Below are positions 58,401-64,000 of a stretch of 64,000 bases of DNA, piece after piece (the first letter of the stretch is position 1; every line of letters begins with the position of its first letter). The DNA comes from Aplidium turbinatum. Its lineage: Eukaryota > Chordata > Ascidiacea > Aplousobranchia > Polyclinidae. The stretch is taken from contig OU964925.1 of the NCBI GenBank assembly GCA_918807975.1, positions 27,935,608 through 27,999,607 of the forward strand. Reading direction: 5' to 3'. Both the position numbers and the translations under genes were made by a program. The notes below the pieces were generated by a model. That model saw only the letters and a program-made list of their open reading frames with translations, had not been told where the DNA came from and made no database searches.

Positions 58401-61400
58401 CTTAATGTGTTGTAGAGGTGAACCCATGCTGAAAGCAAAGTCGTTCTTAGACATTCCTAGAATTAATGGACACGCAGACGGCGGTCATTGCCTTAGTGCA
58501 AGAGAGCAGTGACTAGAGAGAAGTTTAGAAGGTCTTGGTTTAATGCTCACACAGAAGCAAGAGCTGTGAAGCAGAAAGTGGAATTGTAATTCGCTGTCAT
58601 GATCAGCTGACCTAGCACCCACCAGTGCACAGAAAAATTGCACCAAAATATAAAAGCTTCAAGGAATAAAATAGCTGTTTGCCACCTGCAATTTTTACAG
58701 TAGATATGTACATGGAGATGTGAGGATGTGACATACCTTCATCGCAATGATAGTAAGCCCCAGCGCCCAAAAAGAAGATTGTGGAGTACAGGCTTGCATT
58801 ACGGACGCCACCAGGCTTACCACAGTCGAATGCTGTTGAAAGACAATAATGAAAAAAAATCAATGAATTCAGTATTCAACAACCCTAAAATGGTTGGATT
58901 GAATCTAAACTCGAATTATACGCGAAGCTGTTACTTTGTTGCGTAGCCTATGTCAGTCAGTGCTGTATCAACATTGCTTTGGTTTTGATAAAAAAAATTG
59001 TGTAAGTTTGAGGAGAAACCAAATTCAATTTACGAAATACTGGATTGATCCTGTGCAATCCAACGTCAAAGTGATGTGAAATAGACAGAATAAGACGAAA
59101 CCAAATTACTTACGAACACAAAATAGTTTGTGCGGGTCCGGCACCCAAATACCGGACGCAGAGCAGACAGATGTCGCGACAGCTACCGGCGGCTTCGCAA
59201 ACTGGTTGAAAAAGTGGCCGAAGATGCAAGTCGATGTGGCGACGGCTTCGAATGAAAGGCCGGTTGTGGCTACAGTTGCATTGGCAGCAGTGCGCGGTTG
59301 GCCGCAAACTGCTCCTGAAACAAACAAGGACGATGTATTTTATCAGACTTCTTCTGCAGGAGGTAACATTCAAAGAGATGTAAGACTACATAACATTACA
59401 TCGTACTTTCTTTGCTTTCAATCTGAACCAGCTAACAAAAGCGATCCTTATTATATTGATTTAATGGGCATCATGACAATTCAAAGCCGATGATTCAAAG
59501 ACGAAGGGTTAGAGTTATTATCTTTATCGTAAATATATTATCGGCTTTGAATTATATCGGCTTTGAATTGACGCATAACTGATTTAATGCTCGAAGGGTA
59601 TTTTGTTAGTCAGCCAAACGCTAAACACAACTGACTTTGGCACTTCAGTGCTTCAACGTCCAGGCTCCATCTTCCACTGTTGAGACAAATGATTGTGATG
59701 AAAGTTTTTCCGAAATACAAAGAGGTGCCAGCCGCAGTGTACCCGTGATCGCATATGTAGTTGACGTGGAATCCGCTTTCGTAAATATTTCCAAACTTTC
59801 TACCAGATTTTATCACGGCAGGAGGGTCCGAACATTTGCGCACTGTTGAGGATAAATAATGAAGCATCATACGGTAACTTTGAGACTTGGAGATCTAGCA
59901 ACTAAAAGCTATCAGTTTATCAGAAACCGTTAAAAAAGTGGGCTACCGTACTGTTGAGGCATAGACACGTGTTAACTGACTGAGCAATCTGATTTACCTA
60001 TCTTATAGTACTTTATTCTATTATTATAATTTCACCTGCCGTGTTTTCAAAATCTTTACAATTTTGTTAACGACCGATGTGTATTACACTGTGCTAGAGA
60101 TCTAATGGTGCTTCTGATATGAAACAATACTTGGTATGGAAAGCGGAGCTGTGTTTTGCAGAAGTACAGATCACAGAAACCCGGCAGTGCATTGTGAGGC
60201 CTCGACAAAAAACAACGCTGACAATTCGGTTGACAAGATAAGTCACTTACCGTTGCATCTGTACTTGCTTGGTAGCGGAAACCACTTCCCTGTCAACTGG
60301 CACTGCACCGTCACAGTGTTATTCCGATTGACAGGCGCGGTTTCCCTGAGCGATTGCAACTCGTAGCCTCCATCACAGGCATAAGTGGCGTTTGCACCAG
60401 GCAGCAATGAGCTGGTGCGGGTGTAGGTGCTGTGTGGGATGATTGGCGGTTCGTCGCAAGTGCGAGCTGTGATTGGCCAAAATAGAAGGCGTTTACGCAT
60501 GCAAGTTGTAGGTTGTTGTTGTGTACTGCCATCGCAAATCAGGAAAAACAAGATGTAAAAAAGAAAAATTCAGATTAGTTCATTCGGCCCAAGATAGGAA
60601 GAAATAACCAAACAATTGCGCCAACACGAAAATATTCCATGAATTAACCAACAACTTGTTATAAAAAACCCTGCTTCTTGTAAAACTTATATTTGTATTT
60701 GTTAACTAGGCTATGTTTTCCATGACAGGTAACCGCCATTGAAAAATATCACTAATGTTTCTAATGGCGATTATCGTTGATACTTTTGGTCGCAAATTAT
60801 TGCTATTGAAATAAAAAAAACGAACATCAGGTTAGATTTCGGTCAGCACAATCACAAAGTGCTAGAGGGAACCGCTCCATTTACGACACTCCGTTCAGTG
60901 AAGCTAAGTGAAATAAATTTGAGAATTGGGTATTCATTATTCATCAGGGAGATTTGACAGGAGGTTAAAGAGGCAATTCTTGGGCAATTTTAAACTTGAA
61001 AACTGGGACTGTTTGTTATTGATTTTAATTAATGGCACCAAACGATAGCTCGTGCCCTCCAGAAATAAACCGAAAGCTGTGCTGCCGCGATTCTTACCGG
61101 TTTCAACTTTCTCAAGCAAAACAGGCAAAACCGCCAGGATTAGCTTTAACTAGTCTTCAAAAGCAAACATTTCAACAACCACTTGCTCGAATGCACGTAC
61201 ATTGACACTGCAAGCCGACCGGCAATGCCGACCAGGTCCCGTCCGTTTGACATTCCGACGTGTAGTGTGATGTCCATCGAGGGGGAATGTTGAACTCGGT
61301 GCCTGGCTGGCAGTTGTAATAAACCACCTCTGTGACGTCATAGATGAACTTGGTCGCCCAATACCTGGGTTTGATTGATCGGGTCACGTGAGGAGGCTGC

Positions 61401-61996
61401 CAACAGGTAACCTCTGAACATACACATTCATGATGAGTCACAATTTGGTGCTTTCTGACTACAGGTAGTTCGGCTATGATGACTCAGGATGGAGTAGATT
61501 ATGTTTTAAAGCATGCTTCAACTAAATAGGTTGGCGTTAGTTATAAAGCCGCTGAGATGCTAAGCAAGTTGGTCAAGATTATCGTGAACTAATAAGCTAC
61601 ATAGTACATAGCCTACTTTATTATGCAAGCTTATGTTAGCTTTAACAAACTAAGAGAAAAATCTAAATAAATGTACACAAACGAATTCTCCAGACAAATC
61701 AGATTATCAACCTCAACATAAACTAAAGTCAGTGAAACAGAATGAACGCGCAAACTCAACAGTTGCGTTGGCTAAAAGCGTTATGCGTGGAACGCGGCAG
61801 GAGTTTCTACTGTACAACACAAATTACACAATAAAGATAAAGCAAGTTGCGATGTAATTTACTTTGACAAGAAGCCAATGTTGTTGAGTCCCCAAACTTC
61901 CATTCACCAGTGTCCGTGCAAACTATCTTCTGCGATCTCTTTCCGCGAAAGAACCAGGTTTCTAAACGTTTACCACAAGGGAGTGATAAGACCAAA
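48065..61996 (-). CDS. Sushi/F5-8C/PLAT polycystin-1-like membrane protein, 5' partial
   Basis: Exons 5' to 3' (minus): 61863-61996, 61201-61413, 60251-60466, 59636-59842, 59114-59314, 58737-58832, 57932-58135, 56916-57134, 56120-56305, 55145-55384, 54653-54882, 54136-54291, 53489-53614, 52818-52942, 52125-52335, 51746-51927, 49916-51038, 48065-49450. Phases agree throughout and give 5455 nt (1817 complete codons plus stop). The first exon is the second half of a sushi module, so the start lies beyond the window. The protein would be a large extracellular receptor followed by a membrane helix, a cytosolic PLAT-like fold and four further helices, the topology of polycystin-1 up to TM5. The six-helix channel part of polycystins is not seen. 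Polycystin-1 kinship is inferred from order and weak motifs, not from strong identity. Confidence 0.72.
49916..51927 (-). other. PLAT-like domain and second/third membrane helices
   Basis: Exon 51746-51927 gives RMYEVSVSTAWNTCNADVLV and KVVGSRNMAPILWLRSAFKG. Exon 49916-51038 continues GFTDSHVIQVPCFLGTPIRI, like the strand pattern of a PLAT domain. A linker ending HLFSYRKARLARNLTCCEKC leads into CLIAATVIFHAVFVASLLHS (helix), then HLVTLTSAFAVHIGLAFMLR (helix). In polycystin-1 a PLAT domain lies between TM1 and TM2 and an RVQR-CC stretch precedes TM2, which this resembles. Confidence 0.55.
51151..51359. mobile_element. Foldback element with tandem GGACATTTTGCCGAAA termini
   Basis: The left end has units of ggacattttgccgaaa/gacattttgctgaa and the right end the inverse units ttcggcaaaatgtcc. 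The exact 9-bp duplication gattgttac flanks it (51142-51150, 51360-51368). It sits in an intron of the polycystin-1-like gene and is non-coding. Confidence 0.82.
52450..52600. mobile_element. MITE fragment (AAATCGATTTCGATCAGCTA family)
   Basis: Shares acgaatgtatttttacatgagtcagttcaatcataaatagctaaaaatcgatttcgatcagctag and the following agctgaaagcaaacagcac with the palindrome at 24887-25122, but only one arm. It lies in an intron. Confidence 0.7.
53713..53968 (+). mobile_element. tRNA-derived SINE, family A
   Basis: The head GTTGCGATAGCTCAGTTGGTTAAACG and B-box-like GGTTCAACTCTAG are followed by the family body and a tail ending caaagataaagatt. It lies in an intron, antisense to the host gene. 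A tail-only fragment of the family is at 49780-49817. Confidence 0.75.
55627..55700. repeat. Short palindrome of the acctgttttagcctgatg family
   Basis: cgacctgttttagcctgatgataacgc and its inverse gcatcatcaggctaaaacaggtcg, followed by tgtatctacatttgtgaagtaaac. This is a minimal version of the palindromic MITE at 19845-20045. Intronic. Confidence 0.7.
57740..57890. repeat. Diverged relative of the 35898-36218 palindrome
   Basis: Shares aaaccattggcatacgaagcagagtaacgt at one end and catgcctatgatttaacaagacaaactct at the other with the palindrome inside the P-type transposon, but with a reduced, diverged interior. Intronic in the polycystin-1-like gene. Confidence 0.55.
59467..59579. mobile_element. 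Small foldback element with ATCGGCTTTGAATT termini
   Basis: The left part has caattcaaagccgatgattcaaag and the right part the inverse unit twice (atcggctttgaatt). A 10-bp direct repeat tgatttaatg flanks it (59457-59466, 59580-59589). It is 113 bp, non-coding and intronic. Confidence 0.65.
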
Positions 61997-62764
61997 CTGA
62001 ACGAAACAAAGACAAACAAACATAATGTAGCCTGCGCTGAACAATGTTATAAAATGCATGAAAGAAATTGTGCGAGGTACAAACTACAGACGGATAAATA
62101 GTATGGTGTTTCATTTTTTCACCATTTTTGAAATTCAAAATGCCTGGGGTCCCATCTGGTGGTATTTGGGGTAAAAAGTTTACACCCAAAATTTTTTCAA
62201 TTATGACGTCATATTGAGATGGTCCACGAGGTTTGAAATTTTTAGGCCTCAAAACTCGAAATTTGGCCGTATCTCCAGAACCACTCATCATAGATCGACA
62301 AAATTAGTGTCAAAATGCGCAGAAGAGTTGGTTTAATATTAAGGTCTATCTGCTTCAGAAAAAAAATTATTTCAAAAAATCTGATTTTTGGTATATTTTC
62401 TCCTGATGAACAGAGATCAGGTGATCAAGATAAGAAGTTTTTCTGTATTTTTTCACTCTTGGAAGCTGCTATTGCGTAATAATAGTCCTTGTTCGTTTTG
62501 CAAGAGATGAAACGGTAATAATTGAAGGTATTACTATTATAATGTAGGCCTAACCGGTGAGGAAGAGGTATGCTGCTCACCTGCTTTAGATTTTGATTGT
62601 CATTATGGTATTAAGGTCAAGTATTAGTAAGTGGATGCAAAACTTCAAGGAATTGCAGAGAAATGTGCTTCTCCTTAATTCAGATATAGTCAGTCACTAT
62701 TTGTACTTGAAGAAAGTAGCCGAAACTAATCCTAAGTTTTTGAAAAAATACCCCATTTCAAAAA

Positions 62765-63212
62765 TTTGAAAGATGAACTGCTGAAGAATGCAGTTGGCAT
62801 ATGGAACAAAGCTGGTCTTCCAGTGCTTAGCAAACAGAGAATTGAAGCCAAGTTAAAAGACGTGATAGAGAAGTACAATACAGCAAGAAAGAAGGAAATG
62901 AAACGCAGAGGAAATGAGGTTAATTAAGAATGGTTACAGAACTTGTTCGATATATGTGCATGCAAGTGTTCGATCTCCGAAAATCCGGTTGTTTTTCAAA
63001 AGAAACTCTTTTGCAGCTGTAAACTCGAAAACCGAGTCCAGGAGAAAGAAATCGCTGTCTTGAAAGATCAGCGAAAAGATCGAAAAATGTTTATTGGTGG
63101 CATAGATGTCAACCATGTAGAAAAGGCTTTGGAACAGGAAAATCATAAAAGGAGGTGGGAAACAAGCAGTGAAGTTAAACAAGCGAGCACTTCTGGGCAT
63201 ACAATCTGCTAA
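62765..63212 (+). pseudogene. N-terminal part of the transposase-like protein
   Basis: Reads LKDELLKNAVGIWNKAGLPV, then IEAKLKDVIEKYNTARKKEM, a stop at about 62926, then NLFDICACKCSISENP and VLKDQRKDRKMFIGGIDVNH in an open frame. The layout (W-x-KAGLP helix, FDI-x-CKC cysteine block, DQR-x-RKM block) recurs in unnamed invertebrate transposon proteins. The in-frame stop and a frame change near 63170 suggest decay or an unrecognised intron. Confidence 0.6.
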
Positions 63213-64000
63213 AGCATCGGCACTACTATGTTCGAAACAGAGAAAAAAAAATGAAGCAGTTAGATATCTACACAGTAGCAAAAGCGACTCTGATGGGGAT
63301 ATGAATTGGAAAGATGATAATCAATACCAGCCTCTGAAACCAGCTGTTGGGGGAAAAATGTACAAGAAAGTACATTCTTTTTCAATAAATGATAGAAGTT
63401 GTGTACCTGCTGATCGTAGGATCACTTCGGTACGCCAGCAGTCAGATCTTATGAGGTCGGTTCTTGGAAAAGATCAAATAGCTGCATCACCTTCGACAGA
63501 ATACCACCAACGAAAAAAAACAAGAGAAAAATCTCTGATGGAAAATGAGAACCTTCTCAACTCAGCTTCTGCTCAACTCAGCTTATGTTATGATGGGCGC
63601 GTTGTCGATAAAATAGATCGATACGTTTTCTTGGGTAAACTTGTTGATGATAATGGCATAAAGCACGAAAGTGCGCTTGCTGTTAAATCTTTTCCCAAAA
63701 GTGTGTCGGTCACTGCAAAACTGATTTTTGACACCATCATCCAGGAGGCTTGCAGAGTTCACCTATCCCAAGTATATTCAGCCATGGCTGATACGACTGC
63801 TCTCAACACAGGAAGAAAGTCCGGAGTCACTACTCAACTGGTCAATTATTGTAATGATGAAGTTGGTCATGATATTCATACCCTTGAATGCATGTTCCAC
63901 ATAAACGAAATATATCTTCCCCATGTCATTTCTTTTGTGGATGGCGCCAAGAAGGGTCCTGGAGCAATGCAAGATGGGACGTTGTTTAACCTGATAGCAG
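63181..64000 (+). CDS. Transposase-like ORF, open to the window edge
   Basis: Open in one frame without a stop from 63181 or slightly earlier to the last base, more than 270 codons. It reads KRALLGIQSAKASALL, then later DIHTLECMFHINEIYLPHVI, preceded by SAMADTTALNTGRKSG. The ADTTALNTG block parallels FDTTSSNT of the element at 15898-19183, which suggests a shared catalytic region. The superfamily is not assigned. No ATG is identified because translation probably starts upstream of the frame change. Confidence 0.6.

Larger units (their letters stand above)
55145..61996 (-). other. Array of sushi (CCP) module exons
   Basis: Eight exons each encode a whole sushi module with phase 1 borders: 61201-61413, 60251-60466, 59636-59842, 59114-59314, 57932-58135, 56916-57134, 56120-56305 and 55145-55384. 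They show C...YxC..GY...C...G.W...C patterns, such as TCDEPPIIP, then YACDGGY, then GKWFPLP. Two more exons are half modules: 61863-61996 (second half, VCTDTGEW) and 58737-58832 (first half, FDCGKPGGV to YHCDEG), the latter without a visible second half. Module 57932-58135 lacks one of the usual cysteines. Sushi arrays serve protein binding outside the cell. Confidence 0.85.
62102..64000 (+). mobile_element. DNA transposon related to the TAGGGTGG group, right end outside the window
   Basis: The left part, from TATGGTGTTTCATTTTTTCACC, resembles the subterminal layout of the TAGGGTGG elements (ttgaaattcaaaatgcctggggtccc). Plus-strand coding follows: about 62765-62927, 62943-63212 and 63181-64000. 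The element is cut by the window edge, so its other TIR and duplication are not visible. It stands upstream of the polycystin-1-like gene's first visible exon. Confidence 0.65.

Noticed and set aside
61807-62019. Start of the sushi gene with a signal peptide (hydrophobic FVFVSFSLVLSL)
   Set aside because: There is no ATG in frame at that place, a TTCAG acceptor lies within the stretch, and the exon continues as the second half of a sushi module with incoming phase 2. The true start is upstream of the window.

Overview
The window looks like nuclear DNA from an invertebrate animal. It is AT-rich, has spliced genes with consensus GT-AG introns, and carries a very heavy load of DNA transposons, tRNA-derived SINEs and palindromic miniature elements. 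No bacterial features are seen. The protein types (ANKLE1 with a GIY-YIG nuclease, IER3IP1, a sushi/discoidin/polycystin-1-like membrane protein) fit a metazoan, perhaps a marine deuterostome such as a tunicate. The species cannot be named from the sequence.

Three host genes can be supported, all on the minus strand. (1) A single-exon IER3IP1 (1654-1902, 82 aa). (2) A complete ANKLE1 homologue (10671-31173, 12 coding exons, 2703 nt, 900 aa): ankyrin repeats, a long lineage-specific exon with tandem ~50-residue repeats, a LEM domain split by a 7.5 kb intron, and a C-terminal GIY-YIG nuclease. (3) A large membrane-protein gene, open at its 5' end (48065-61996, 18 recognisable exons, about 1817 codons): sushi modules, an F5/8C (discoidin) domain, a membrane helix, a PLAT-like domain and four more membrane helices in the order of polycystin-1, but without the channel half.

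Most of the rest is mobile DNA, often nested. Many insertions can be delimited to the base by terminal inverted repeats (TIRs) and target-site duplications (TSDs). ANKLE1 intron 1 holds a four-level nest: hAT-like, then hAT-like, then a TAGGGTGG element, then a LINE fragment. ANKLE1 intron 8 holds a palindromic composite of the same TAGGGTGG group inside another element. A P-superfamily (THAP) transposon has split a SINE at 33918-38468. A Ty3/gypsy element with matching LTRs lies at 38614-43818. A hAT-like element at 45506-47100 carries a U6 snRNA pseudogene, and a paralogous empty site lies 1.2 kb away. A third member of the TAGGGTGG group runs off the right edge (62102-64000).

The least familiar material is of two kinds. 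Four small foldback elements have termini built of short tandem repeats in inverted orientation and are flanked by 9-10 bp duplications (3355-5430, 23546-23769, 51151-51359, 59467-59579). The second is the TAGGGTGG transposon group, whose proteins share DTT-x-x-NT and NDxAERx blocks. Coordinates come from reading by eye; splice models were checked by frame arithmetic only.
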